Of a stretch of DNA of 64,000 nucleotides, positions 55,901 to 62,717 are shown one piece after another. Numbering within the stretch: the stretch's first letter is position 1; the number at the start of each line of letters is the position of its first letter. Origin of the DNA: Pseudomonas mandelii (GTDB lineage Bacteria; Pseudomonadota; Gammaproteobacteria; Pseudomonadales; Pseudomonadaceae); the NCBI RefSeq assembly GCF_006438925.1, contig NZ_RCZA01000002.1, positions 124,001 to 188,000 on the forward strand, in the 5' to 3' direction. The notes beneath the pieces are model-generated. The model made no database searches and was not told where the DNA came from. It worked only from the letters and a program-made list of their open reading frames with translations. Made by a program: the position numbers and the translations under genes.

Positions 55901-58186
55901 TTCCGGTTGCGCACCAACGGTGGCACGGACACGATCACCGACTACACGGACAACATCGACAAGATTGGCTTCCTGAGTGGTGCCGTAACGGGTGGTGTCG
56001 GCTTCACAACCGTTGGGAGTTCGGCCGGTACAGCGCTTCTCTCCACCGACTTTCAAACCCGCAACAGCATCAACAACATCAACAACAACGACGACAACAA
56101 GATTGATCTGATCGACGCGAGTTCGCAGACAACGTCACAGATCACAACCGGCGCTGGCGGCGGTGCCACCAACACCTACGTGATCGTATTCAACTCGACG
56201 ACAGGCAAGGGCGAAATCTGGTTTGACACAGACTGGAGCAATACGGCGAGTCGGGTACAAGTGGCAACGCTGAACAACGTTACGACGTTGGCCGGGGTCG
56301 CTAACATCACAGCCTCAGACATCGTTGTCCACGACAGTACCCTCGGTCCAGCCGGTGTTGCCGGCAGCCCGATTAACATGGGCCTCGCCGATGCGGTGAC
56401 TCACGCAGGTGTCACCACGGTGAGCATTTCCGGTCTTCCCGCAGGCTGGACCCTGAACCAGGGCACCGACAATGGTAATGGCACCTGGACGGTGGACCAG
56501 AGCAGCCTGGACACATTGACGGTCACGACAGCAGCGGATTTCGTGGGCGCCAGGGTTTTGCCGGTCACCATGACCTGGACCAATGCCGATGGCACGGTGG
56601 ATAGCGAAGTGATTCGCGACAACGTCGAGACCTACGCCCCTGGTTCGCCGATCTTCGCCTTGTCAGCGGACGACAACCTCACCGGTTCCAGCAGCGCCGA
56701 CCTGTTCGTGTTCGCCCAGCCGATCGGCAATAACGTCATCCATAGCTTCGATGCGACGGCGGACAAGATCGACTTGATCGGCTTCACCGGTGTCACTGGT
56801 TATGCTGACGTGAGTATCGCTAACGACGCAAACGGCGATGCGCTGGTCAACATCGGCTCCGGCCAGACGGTCACCCTGAAAGGTGTCGATGCGGCGGACT
56901 TGAGCGAAGCGAACTTCCAGTTCGATGTGGACCCGCTCACCAACAACGCCGGTACCCTCAGCATTGCCGACGGCGCGATCATGCCGTTCGGTGGCAGCAT
57001 CCATAACAGCGGCACGATCGAACTCGGCTCCGCCGGCAGTGCGACCCACCTTGAGATTCTGTTTCGTGGCGCAACCTTGACCGGTGGCGGTCAGGTGCAG
57101 CTATCCGACAGCGCGCAGAACGTGATTTTCGGTGGCAGCGCCGACACCGTGCTGACCAATGTCGACAACCGCATTTCCGGCGCCGGCCAGTTGGGCGCAG
57201 GGCAGATGGTGCTGGTCAATGCGGGGCTGATCCTGGCCAGCGGGCTGAATAGCTTGGTGCTCGACACCGGCACCCACACCATAACCAACAGCGGAGTGCT
57301 GGAATCTACGGGTACAGGCGGCATGACGGTGGCCAGTGCGGTCGACAACTCCGGCCACCTGTGGGCCAATGGTGGCGACCTGCACCTGCTGGCCGACGTG
57401 ATGGGCAACGGCAGCGCCACCATCGACGGCGACGCAACCCTGAGCTTCGATGGCACCGCCCATACCTCAGTCGCCTTCCACGGCGAAGGTGCGGGCACAC
57501 TGGTGATCGCACAGGCCGAAGCGGCGGGCTCGCTGGTCGGCATCCTCGGTCTGGAAAGCGATGACATGCTGACCTTCGGCGATCTCGCCTTCGGCGCCAA
57601 CACCCAACTCAGCTACAACGCCAACGCCTCTGGCGCCGGCGGCCTGCTGACGGTGGATGACGGTGTGCACCGGGCTGAAGTGAATCTGCTGGGGCACTAC
57701 TCAGTGAATGACTTCCAGGCCACCGACGGTGGCGAGGCCGGCACCCAGGTCAGTTACCACGGCGAATCCAGCGGCACACTGGTGGGGACTATGGCGGCGG
57801 ACGTACTCAGTGGCGGCGACGGCAACGACATCATTGTGGGTCGTGGCGGGGAGGACACTCTCAGCGGTGGCGCGGGAGCCGATGTGTTCGCCTACTTCAA
57901 CGTGAATGAAGGCGGCGACCATATTCTCGACTACAACTTCGCCGAAGGTGACACAGTCGACCTCTCCGCGCTGCTCAACGCCAACTTCGTTAACGGCACC
58001 AGCCAGGTGTCCGACTTTGTCCAACTGGCGCAGTCCGGCAGCGACATAACCGTGAAGGTGGATGTCGATGGCGCAGCCAATGGTACGAACTTCGCCGATG
58101 TGGCGGTCCTTGCCAACACGGGCACGAGCGGTACCGATCTGGTGCGCACCTGGTTTGGGGAGGCTGACCATACGCTGACGGCTTGA
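46946..58186 (+). CDS. Giant repeat adhesin, predicted type I secretion substrate
   Basis: 3746 residues, rich in Thr, Ser, Ala, Gly and Asp and without cysteine-rich parts. Order: unique N-terminus (1-288); three 113-residue VCBS-like repeats (289-627); one related repeat; three 114-residue repeats starting GSNDAPVLSF (753-1094); fourteen repeats of 98 or 100 residues with NDAAVLSSA and TLTETDAPLTTNGSLTISDV (1095-2472); a cadherin-like domain; RTX-type Ca2+ repeats such as GGTGADWIFGGAGSD (about 2705-3000); a long beta-rich region; and final GGDGNDIIVGRGGEDTLSGG plus a T1SS-type C-terminus ending in TWFGEADHTLTA. No N-terminal Sec signal is seen, fitting type I export. No ABC exporter, membrane fusion protein or LapG/LapD gene is nearby. 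Start supported by GGGAGA. Confidence 0.88.
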   Translation: MTTTTTTSGGTVTSLSNTPQAQDDIFTTGVIGTGTAAITEDLLGVVYLDVMSNDLGGSAKTLWSLDDATSLSTATKVYAPADLLIQDTGRIEATSTDTSFNGAKIWITSDGKVGYDAATLSTAFKAQLQSLAAGGSLTDSFTYAIRLGNGTLSWATAQVQFAGMNDSVTMNVGVQAGTVTEDATTTPSPTDSLSTSGTIAFSDVDLSDTHTASFVAAGGNATALGNFTLASVTEAANAANGTVNWTYTLNNAAAQYLAQGQTVTETYVVTINDGHGSSTTQNVTISITGTNDQVQITSGVQVGDAKEDSGDYAANGSITFTDVDRIDTHSVTVTPGASGYLGSFTVNPLSDSTGTGSGSLGWNFAVNNTTLQFLGAGQTLTQTYNVAIGDGAVQTVTITITGTNDQVQITSGVQAGDAKEDSGDYAANGSITFTDADLIDTHSVTVTPGASGYLGTFTTNPLSDSTGTGSGSLGWNFAVNNSALQFLGAGQSVTQTYNVAIGDGAVQTVTITITGTNDQVQITSGVQAGDAREDSGDYAANGSITFTDVDRIDTHSVTVTPGASGYLGSFTTNPLSDSTGTGSGSLGWNFAVNNTTLQFLGAGQTLTQTYNVAIGDGAVQTVTITITGTNDQPTLTIADTAGAMNEGNGTVTLSDSGALSFSDLDSNDTVTVSQTSNGDIAWSGGTLNAGVVSALVAGFSVDQNSWDYSSNQNLDFLGAGETITFSYAVVATDDSGAANAASATQTVTITITGSNDAPVLSFVTGNDAGAVQEDTTLSVSGQFSSADVDHAATATWTINGSASGTYGSIAVDSTGQWTYTLANGTDGVASAMQSLKAGESHDEVFSVQVSDGLGGVDTQLVTVTVTGNNDAPVLSFATGNDAGAVQEDTTLSLSGQFSSADIDHAATVTWSIAGTNTGTYGSIAVDSTGKWTYTLANGTDGVASAVQSLGAGESHDEVFTVRVSDGLGGMDTQLVTVTVTGSNDAPVLSFATGNDAGAVQEDTTLSVSGQFSSADIDHAATATWSIAGSNTGTYGSIAVDSTGKWTYTLANGTDGVASAVQSLGAGESHDEVFTVRVSDGLGGVDTQLVTVTVTGTNDAAVLSSASVTLTETNAAVDISTTGTLTISDVDSAATFVAQSNTAGSYGQFSIGTDGAWSYVADSAHNEFVAGTTYTDTFAVSSADGTLTSVTVHITGSNDAAVLSSANVTLTETDAPLTTNGSLTISDVDSAATFVAQSGTAGSYGQFSIGTDGAWSYVADSAHNEFVAGTTYTDTFAVSSADGTLTSVTVQILGSNDAAVLSSASITLTETDAAVDISTTGTLTISDVDSTATFVTQTNTAGNYGQFSIGTDGAWSYVADSAHNEFAAGTTYTDTFAVSSADGTLTSVTVQILGSNDAAVLSSANVNLTETDAPLSTNGSLTISDVDSTATFVTQTNTAGSYGQFSIGTDGAWSYVADSAHNEFVAGTTYTDTFAVSSADGTLTSVTVHITGSNDAAVLSSANVTLTETDAAVDISTTGTLTISDVDSAATFVAQSGTAGSYGQFSIGTDGAWSYVADSAHNEFVAGTTYTDTFAVSSADGTLTSVTVQILGSNDAAVLSSANVTLTETDAPLTTNGSLIVSDVDSPESFQAQTNTAGSYGQFSIGTDGAWSYVADSAHNEFVAGTTYTDTFAVSSADGTLTSVTVQILGSNDAAVLSSASVNLTETDAPLTTNGSLTISDVDSTATFVTQTNTAGSYGQFSIGTDGAWSYVADSAHNEFVAGTTYTDTFAVSSADGTLTSVTVQITGSNDAAVLSSASITLTETDAPLSTNGSLTISDVDSAATFVAQTNTAGSYGQFSIGTDGAWSYVADSAHNEFVAGTTYTDTFAVSSADGTLTSVTVQITGSNDAAVLSSANVTLTETDAPLTTNGSLTISDVDSAATFVAQTNTAGSYGQFSIGTDGAWTYVADSAHNEFVAGTTYTDTFAVSSADGTLTSVTVQITGSNDPAVLSSANVTLTETDAPLTTNGSLTISDVDSAATFVAQSGTAGSYGQFSIGTDGAWSYVADSAHNEFVAGTTYTDTLAVSSADGTLTSVTVQILGSNDAAVLSSANVTLTETDAPLTTNGSLTISDIDSPEAFQVQSGTVGANGTFAIDAAGNWSYTANSDFDSLNIGDSLTDTFTVLSADGTATAVTVTINGSNDATVLSSASVTLTETNAPLTTAGTLTISDVDSPETFQAQSGTAGANGTFAIDAAGNWSYTANSAFDALNVGDSLTDTFTVLSADGTATAVTVSITGTNDAAVLSSASVTLTETNAPLTTAGNLTISDVDSTATFVTQTNTAGNYGQFSIGTDGAWSYVADSAHNEFAAGTTYTDTFAVSSADGTLTSVTVHILGSNDAAVLSSASVTLTETDAPLTTNGSLTISDVDSAATFVAQSNTAGNYGQFSINAGGAWTYVADSAHNEFVAGTTYTDTFAVSSADGTLTSVTVHIAGTNDAPVMTAGASLSYTENQAVTAINSALTVTDVDSSNLTGATVSITGNFAAGQDVLAFTNQNGITGNYNAGTGVLTLTGAATVAQYQTALRSVTYSNSSDNPSTTARTISFQVDDGAATNHASNVATTTITVAAVNDAPTTSGLAITETSISFVATDPDNATLSLQSPFAAAFGNPSITSGASTNLSPVEQGSVVSGTLQVKDGSVAAGVVELYLGTSAGNNFSAGSSDTAIYGFGGTDNLSGGTGADWIFGGAGSDVIVGAANDRLLDGGTGTDTLNVGSVFVNTSDSQIANIENIQLTAASGVLILNAQTESFTIFGTSGADQIVAGSGNDTIFGTDNDTLLDGGTGSDTLSTGALFTSTSDGQITGIENVLIGTAATLNLSNQTEGFTITGSSGVDTITGGTGADSISAAGGNDIINGAQNDTLLDGGANTDTLNVSANFTSTSNAQIANIENVTLTTSGLTLNLGNQTEAFNINGSSGVDNISGGSGADTINGQAGNDTLTGNGGADQFRLRTNGGTDTITDYTDNIDKIGFLSGAVTGGVGFTTVGSSAGTALLSTDFQTRNSINNINNNDDNKIDLIDASSQTTSQITTGAGGGATNTYVIVFNSTTGKGEIWFDTDWSNTASRVQVATLNNVTTLAGVANITASDIVVHDSTLGPAGVAGSPINMGLADAVTHAGVTTVSISGLPAGWTLNQGTDNGNGTWTVDQSSLDTLTVTTAADFVGARVLPVTMTWTNADGTVDSEVIRDNVETYAPGSPIFALSADDNLTGSSSADLFVFAQPIGNNVIHSFDATADKIDLIGFTGVTGYADVSIANDANGDALVNIGSGQTVTLKGVDAADLSEANFQFDVDPLTNNAGTLSIADGAIMPFGGSIHNSGTIELGSAGSATHLEILFRGATLTGGGQVQLSDSAQNVIFGGSADTVLTNVDNRISGAGQLGAGQMVLVNAGLILASGLNSLVLDTGTHTITNSGVLESTGTGGMTVASAVDNSGHLWANGGDLHLLADVMGNGSATIDGDATLSFDGTAHTSVAFHGEGAGTLVIAQAEAAGSLVGILGLESDDMLTFGDLAFGANTQLSYNANASGAGGLLTVDDGVHRAEVNLLGHYSVNDFQATDGGEAGTQVSYHGESSGTLVGTMAADVLSGGDGNDIIVGRGGEDTLSGGAGADVFAYFNVNEGGDHILDYNFAEGDTVDLSALLNANFVNGTSQVSDFVQLAQSGSDITVKVDVDGAANGTNFADVAVLANTGTSGTDLVRTWFGEADHTLTA
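47810..48826 (+). repeat. Three 339-bp in-gene repeats (block A)
   Basis: Units start at 47810, 48149 and 48488 (GTNDQVQITSGVQ), each exactly 339 bp and nearly identical. Confidence 0.92.
49202..50227 (+). repeat. Three 342-bp in-gene repeats (block B)
   Basis: Units start at 49202, 49544 and 49886 (NDAPVLSF), each exactly 342 bp. Confidence 0.92.
50228..54361 (+). repeat. Fourteen 294/300-bp in-gene repeats (block C)
   Basis: 4134 bp equals eleven units of 294 bp plus three of 300 bp. The three longer units (first, third, fifth) carry AAVDISTTGTL instead of APLTTNGSL. Units 11 and 12 have a divergent second half (GANGTFAIDAAGNWSYTANS). Confidence 0.92.
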
Positions 58187-58225
58187 TGTTGGGCTGGAGT
58201 TGAATCCACCGCTGCAGACAGCCAC

Positions 58226-58262
58226 AAAAAAGCCCCACCAGATCACTCTGCGTGGGGCTTTC
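58226..58262 (-). terminator. Terminator after tRNA-Arg(CCU), possibly shared with the adhesin gene
   Basis: AGCCCCAC and GTGGGGCT arms with six U on the minus strand; the plus-strand side has only a short T tract. Confidence 0.75.
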
Positions 58263-58269
58263 AAATATA

Positions 58270-58346
58270 TGGTGTCCCAGGGCAGGTTCGAACTGCCAAC
58301 CTTCCCCTTAGGAGGGGGATGCTCTATCCAATTGAGCTACTGAGAC
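58270..58346 (-). tRNA. tRNA-Arg (anticodon CCU)
   Basis: 77 nt including encoded CCA. Acceptor GTCTCAG/CTGGGAC, anticodon stem TCCCC/GGGGA with loop CTCCTAA, T arm GGCAG-TTCGAAC-CTGCC. The cloverleaf closes fully. Confidence 0.95.
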
Positions 58347-58638
58347 ACAGATCGACCACGAAGAAACGCGGTGCGATGGACGGCGTGCATGTTAACGGGC
58401 AGGCCCGCTTTTGTCATGTCGTCCGTTGAGCTTTTTAAGTGTAGGCAGACGCCTCGCAGGTGCGTGGCTTTGTTTACCGTGCAAATTGCATCACCGCAAA
58501 AAGCCATCATTGCAAAATGCAATGCAGGTGCTTCTATCAAATAACTTAATTCATTGTTTTTAAAGGATTTAATTACCGTTAGACTCTTGGCATGCCGGCT
58601 GCTTTAGCTGTTCTCGAAGAACAACGGAGGCCAGCCTC
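58347..58638. other. Intergenic region between tRNA-Arg and a small gene
   Basis: AT-richer than its surroundings, with TGCAAAATGCAATGCA-like short repeats near 58512 and the likely promoters of the tRNA and of the small gene. No open frame with a ribosome site was found. Confidence 0.4.
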
Positions 58639-58872
58639 ATGAACAGCGCCCTTTTACTCTCGATCGCGATCGCTCTGGCGATTTTGTTGGGCTTTCAATT
58701 TGTCCCCGAGAGCGGTGTAGAACCGGTTGCTCAACGCATGCCTCATTACCTTCAGGTGCAAAGAGCGCCTCAACTGGCGGTAATGAGCGATCAGCGCAGC
58801 TTTGTCAGCCAGGAGGTGAGCCAGGAAGGCATTCTGCTGCCGGCTCAGTCTTCAGAACGTTTGGTATTTTGA
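58639..58872 (+). CDS. Small single-span membrane protein, unknown function
   Basis: 77 residues. The N-terminus MNSALLLSIAIALAILLGFQ is a signal anchor; the rest is polar (SFVSQEVSQEGILLPAQSSE). GGAGG lies just upstream of the start. It is followed 22 bp later by another small membrane protein gene, so the two are probably cotranscribed. Family not recognised. Confidence 0.65.
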   Translation: MNSALLLSIAIALAILLGFQFVPESGVEPVAQRMPHYLQVQRAPQLAVMSDQRSFVSQEVSQEGILLPAQSSERLVF

Positions 58873-58894
58873 ATCACCCCATCAGGAGCACCGC

Positions 58895-59074
58895 ATGTCC
58901 AAATCAGCCGCAGGGTTTTTCATCCTCGCCTTACTGAGCGGCATTCTTCATCTGTCAGTGGTCCAGGATACGGTCCTTACCCTGCCTTTGATCGCCAGCG
59001 GCGTGTTCGGTGCGCTGTTTGTGCTGGCGCTGATTGCCGGGCGCAAGATCAAATTCGATCCGATACTGCGTTAA
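58895..59074 (+). CDS. Small two-span membrane protein
   Basis: 59 residues, MSKSAAGFFILALLSGILHL then LPLIASGVFGALFVLALIAG and a basic end GRKIKFDPILR. AGGAG is six bases upstream. Its last 26 bp overlap the end of the convergent phnN gene. Function unknown. Confidence 0.65.
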   Translation: MSKSAAGFFILALLSGILHLSVVQDTVLTLPLIASGVFGALFVLALIAGRKIKFDPILR

Positions 59075-59621
59075 TCCTCAACAGGTCCAGCAAATGGGCA
59101 ACTGTGGTGGACAGTTCACCTGAATTGTCGAGTCGATGGATCCGCGCATCTCCGTCTGAACCCTCTGCCGTGAATAACCCATTGCGGTGCAGCCTCGCTT
59201 CGATCTCAGCAAAACTTTCGCGACCACGGCGCAGCAGACGCTCTCGCAGGACTTCATCCTTGACCGTCAAAAGAACCGGCAATAGCGTCGGATACCGGCG
59301 CAGCGCCTGAGCCAGATGACCGCGAGAGCCGTTGACCAAGACATGCCGACCGTCATTGAGCCATTGATCTATTTCGATCGGAATACCGTAATCCAGGCCA
59401 TTGGCGTTCCAGCACAGCGCGAAATCGCCCTCGACTCTGTGTTGCTCGAACTCTTCCCGCGAAACGCCAATCGCATCTTCGCCCACTGATTCGGCCGACC
59501 GCGTGATGACCCGACGCACCACTTCACAATTGAGCGTCTGCAACGGCTCTCGAGCGGCTTCGATGAGGCTGTCCTTGCCGCAACCAGAAGGCCCCATCAA
59601 GTAAATCAGCCTGCCATCCAT
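59049..59621 (-). CDS. phnN: Ribose 1,5-bisphosphate phosphokinase PhnN
   Basis: 190 residues from MDGRLIYLMGPSGCGKDSLI, which includes the P-loop. Guanylate-kinase-like parts follow: RRVITRSAESVGEDAIGVSR, FALCWNANGLDYGIP and RHVLVNGSRGHLAQALRRYP. The enzyme makes PRPP from ribose 1,5-bisphosphate in phosphonate breakdown by C-P lyase. No other phn gene lies in the window. GAGGTGA precedes the start; the longer frame upstream is not used. Confidence 0.9.
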   Translation of the reverse strand: MDGRLIYLMGPSGCGKDSLIEAAREPLQTLNCEVVRRVITRSAESVGEDAIGVSREEFEQHRVEGDFALCWNANGLDYGIPIEIDQWLNDGRHVLVNGSRGHLAQALRRYPTLLPVLLTVKDEVLRERLLRRGRESFAEIEARLHRNGLFTAEGSDGDARIHRLDNSGELSTTVAHLLDLLRINAVSDRI

Positions 59622-60008
59622 CTTGAAATCACCTCGCACTGCACGTCTTCCCCTAGTAAATCGGCCAATTGCCACTATCCTGTACAAGTAAGGAACACTG
59701 ATCGAATCTGCACAGCATGCGCTTTCAGGCGTCCCAGGGACATCACCTGTCGGGCAGGAGGAGGCGGTCAGTAATACGGACCAGGGCAAACTTTTCAAAC
59801 CAGTCCGCATTTCTGATGATTGGTGCTGGCATAACGCCTTTATCCAGTTCAATATTTGTCACAGAATTGACGCCAATGAACTGGCTGCCTTGAGGCATGA
59901 TGCGAGCCTTTATCAATTCAGGTTGAACATTTGGCCAGACCGCTTGTCCTATCAGACATCCTGCGGCCAATCCCGAGAACCGCTCCCCTGAACTAACCGG
60001 TTAAATAT
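59622..60008. other. Region upstream of amrZ
   Basis: Holds the promoters of phnN and amrZ. A minus-strand frame at 59743-59970 (75 codons from a TTG, or 52 from the ATG at 59898) has plausible composition but no clear ribosome site. An AACCGGTT palindrome sits at 59995-60002, just before the amrZ start. Confidence 0.4.
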
Positions 60009-60335
60009 ATGCGCCCATTGAAACAGGCAATTTATTCCAGCCGTACGGCTGACAAGTTCGTCGTACGTCTGCCAGACGGAATGCGTGAACGCATTGCCGA
60101 GGTGGCTCGCAATCATCATCGCAGCATGAACTCCGAAATCATCGCGCGCCTTGAGCAAAGCCTTATTCAGGAAGGCGCGTTGGGCGAAGAATTGAGCATG
60201 CGCCTGGACAGCCCGGAGCTGTCATTGCACGAACGTGAACTGCTGCAACGCTTCCGCCAACTCTCCCACCGTCAGCAGAACGCTCTTGTTTCGCTGATTG
60301 CGCATGATGCCGAAATGGCCGCAGACGCTTCCTGA
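60009..60335 (+). CDS. amrZ: Ribbon-helix-helix regulator AmrZ
   Basis: 108 residues, the same length as P. aeruginosa AmrZ and very similar: [20 protein letters not shown] is the DNA-binding beta strand and first helix, [20 protein letters not shown] the second helix, and [20 protein letters not shown] the C-terminal tetramerisation part. AmrZ represses flagellar master genes and controls exopolysaccharide and c-di-GMP genes. No strong ribosome site is visible before the ATG. A terminator follows closely. Confidence 0.93.
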   Translation: MRPLKQAIYSSRTADKFVVRLPDGMRERIAEVARNHHRSMNSEIIARLEQSLIQEGALGEELSMRLDSPELSLHERELLQRFRQLSHRQQNALVSLIAHDAEMAADAS

Positions 60336-60351
60336 TTTCATCCGAAAGTTC

Positions 60352-60379
60352 AAGCCAGCTTAATCGCTGGCTTTTTTTT
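60352..60379 (+). terminator. amrZ intrinsic terminator
   Basis: AGCCAGC-TTAATC-GCTGGCT followed by a long T run. Confidence 0.92.
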
Positions 60380-60396
60380 GCCTGAAATTCGGGCAT

Positions 60397-60424
60397 AAAA
60401 AACCCGCCGATTGGCGGGTTTTTA
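60397..60424 (-). terminator. mgtE intrinsic terminator
   Basis: AAAAAACCCGCC-GATT-GGCGGGTTTTT; symmetric, serves the minus-strand mgtE. Confidence 0.88.
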
Positions 60425-60435
60425 ATGTCGATAAG

Positions 60436-61878
60436 TCAGAGCAGGAAGATCGTCGCCAACCCGAGAAAGATGAAGAACCCGCCGCTGTCCGTCATGGCGG
60501 TGATCATCACACTGGCGCCCATCGCAGGGTCGCGCCCAAGCCGCGCCAGGGTCATGGGAATCAATACCCCCGCCAATGCCGCCAACAACAGGTTGAGCGT
60601 CATGGCAGCGGTCATCACCACCCCCAGAGACCAACTGCCATACAGCAGATAGGCAACGACGCCGATCACACCACCCCACACCAGGCCATTGATCAAGCCT
60701 ACCGCCAACTCCTTGCGCATCAGGCGCGAAGTATTGCCGGTGCTGACCTGATCCAGCGCCATGGCCCGAACGATCATAGTGATCGTCTGGTTACCCGAGT
60801 TGCCACCGATACCCGCCACGATCGGCATCAGTGCCGCCAACGCCACCAATTTCTCGATGGAGCCTTCGAAAAGACCGATCACCCGGGATGCGATGAACGC
60901 AGTGATCAGGTTAATTGCCAGCCAGGCCCAACGGTTACGCAGGGATTTCCAGACTGACGCAAAAATATCTTCCTCTTCACGCAGACCCGCCATGTTGAGA
61001 ACTTCGTTTTCGCTCTCCTCACGAATCAGGTCGACCATTTCATCGATGGTCAGACGGCCGATCAACTTGCCGTTCTTGTCGACCACAGGCGCCGAGATCA
61101 AGTCGTAACGTTCGAACGCCTGAGCAGCATCATAGGCGTCTTCGTCCGGGTGAAAACTCACCGGGTCGCTGGCCATGACTTCAGAAACCTGTTTTTCCGG
61201 GTCGTTGACCAACAAACGCTTGATTGGCAGCACGCCCTTGAGCACGCCGTCGTAATCGACCACAAACAGTTTGTCCGTATGGCCTGGCAGCTCCTTGAGG
61301 CGGCGCAGGTAACGCAAAACCACTTCGAGACTGACATCCTCACGGATCGTCACCATCTCGAAGTCCATCAGCGCACCGACCTGCTCCTCGTCGTAGGACA
61401 ACGCAGAGCGGACGCGCTCACGCTGTTGACCATCGAGGGTTTCCATCAGCTCGTGGACGACGTCTCGCGGCAGCTCGGAGGCCAGGTCAGCAAGTTCGTC
61501 GGCGTCCATGTCCTTGGCCGCAGCCAGGAGCTCGTGATCGTCCATGTCGGCGATCAGCGTTTCACGAACCGAATCGGATACTTCGAGCAGAATGTCGCCG
61601 TCGCGATCGGCCTTGACCAATTGCCAGAGCGTCAGACGATCGTCCAGCGGCAAGGCTTCAAGGATGTAGGCGACGTCGGCGGAGTGCAGATCATCGAGCT
61701 TGCGTTGCAACTCGACGAGGTTTTGCCGGTGAACCAGGTTCTCGACCCGGTCGTGATGCGGACCTTCCTGGCGATGAGTCAGGTCTTCGACCACCCGCTG
61801 ACGCTGCAGCAGCTCAACAACTTGAGCGAGGCGGTCTTGTAAGCTTTCCTGCGTTTTCTTTACTTCAACTTCAGACAT
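60436..61878 (-). CDS. mgtE: Magnesium transporter MgtE
   Basis: 480 residues from MSEVEVKKTQESLQDRLAQV; GGAG lies seven bases upstream. The N-terminal superhelical domain (about 30-150; ADLASELPRDVVHELMETLD) is followed by two CBS domains (MASDPVSFHPDEDAYDAAQA, ISAPVVDKNGKLIGRLTIDE) that sense Mg2+, and five membrane helices with the family motifs ALMPIVAGIGGNSGNQTITM and the late DSGGFFIFLGLATIFLL. It is a Mg2+ channel in the inner membrane. Confidence 0.95.
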   Translation of the reverse strand: MSEVEVKKTQESLQDRLAQVVELLQRQRVVEDLTHRQEGPHHDRVENLVHRQNLVELQRKLDDLHSADVAYILEALPLDDRLTLWQLVKADRDGDILLEVSDSVRETLIADMDDHELLAAAKDMDADELADLASELPRDVVHELMETLDGQQRERVRSALSYDEEQVGALMDFEMVTIREDVSLEVVLRYLRRLKELPGHTDKLFVVDYDGVLKGVLPIKRLLVNDPEKQVSEVMASDPVSFHPDEDAYDAAQAFERYDLISAPVVDKNGKLIGRLTIDEMVDLIREESENEVLNMAGLREEEDIFASVWKSLRNRWAWLAINLITAFIASRVIGLFEGSIEKLVALAALMPIVAGIGGNSGNQTITMIVRAMALDQVSTGNTSRLMRKELAVGLINGLVWGGVIGVVAYLLYGSWSLGVVMTAAMTLNLLLAALAGVLIPMTLARLGRDPAMGASVMITAMTDSGGFFIFLGLATIFLL

Positions 61879-62198
61879 AGGCGAACTCCACTCCCAGCAG
61901 CGGGGCACGCCGGAAGGATCAATCAGTCAATTCATGATTGGAAAAACGGGGTACTGAGTAACTACTGGGTAAGTCCATGGAGGTATTCCACAAGCCCCGG
62001 CGGGGCTGACGGGCGCAATGATACACCGCCCGACGGTTTTAAACGTTAAAAAATCGTGGCTGAAACAAGCGCTTGCAAGACAATCCTGAGCACCGCCCTG
62101 ATCCATGAAACTGCGACGACTCATCCTGAAAAGAAAACACACCACCGCCGAAAAATGTAACGACTACCCTTCAGATGGACCGTCATGGAGGACGTTTA
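61879..62198. other. Intergenic region between mgtE and a small secreted-protein gene
   Basis: Divergent promoters are expected here. A hairpin AGCCCCGGCGGGGCT lies at 61993-62007, about 115 bp upstream of the mgtE start. I see no match to the ykoK or mgtA leader motifs. Confidence 0.35.
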
Positions 62199-62717
62199 AT
62201 GCCATCGAATGCACATTATTTTTTATTGATTACCCTGCTCTGGCCGCCGTCCTGCGCGCTTGCCACGACCGTTCACCGCTGCGAGGCGGCCGACGGGCGC
62301 ATTACCTTCACTACGTTGAGCTGTGCGGCCGGAGACAGCCTTTCGCTTCAGGATGTCCGCACCTTCACCCCAGGCAGCGTGACCGCTCTCATGCCGGAAG
62401 CCGAGAATCGCGAAACATCAGGTATGAAAATCAAAAGGAGGGATCCGACTGTCATCGGCAAGACCGAGGACAAATGTGGAAACCTCATCAGCGCCAGAGA
62501 ACGCCGCGAAGCGATCATCAATCAACGGATTGTTGCCGGCATGAGCCAGCAGGATGTCGAGAGCGCCCTTGGCAAGCCAGACAAGATCAGTATTCACAAT
62601 TCGGCCACGAGCTACCGTTACGACACCCAGCGAGGTCGTAGCGCACATGTCGAGTTCGATGAGAGAGGATGCACCAAAGGAAAAGCCAAATCCCAGACGG
62701 CAAAAAGCCCGCGTTAA
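62199..62717 (+). CDS. Small secreted protein with DUF4124-like and SmpA/OmlA-like parts
   Basis: 172 residues from MPSNAHYFLLITLLWPPSCA; GGAGG is at 62187-62191. A signal peptide is followed by TTVHRCEAADGRITFTTLSC, which resembles DUF4124 domains of proteobacterial exported proteins. Later NQRIVAGMSQQDVESALGKP resembles the SmpA/OmlA repeat. The stop codon lies inside the loop of the terminator hairpin. Function unknown. Confidence 0.78.
   Translation: MPSNAHYFLLITLLWPPSCALATTVHRCEAADGRITFTTLSCAAGDSLSLQDVRTFTPGSVTALMPEAENRETSGMKIKRRDPTVIGKTEDKCGNLISARERREAIINQRIVAGMSQQDVESALGKPDKISIHNSATSYRYDTQRGRSAHVEFDERGCTKGKAKSQTAKSPR

Noticed and set aside
58187-58346. Genomic-island attachment site at tRNA-Arg(CCU)
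   Set aside because: No integrase gene and no visible direct repeat of the tRNA end near the adhesin gene; the adhesin has codon use like its neighbours.
61879-62035. Magnesium riboswitch (ykoK/M-box) before mgtE
   Set aside because: Only one GC-rich hairpin is seen; the conserved core elements of the M-box are not recognisable.
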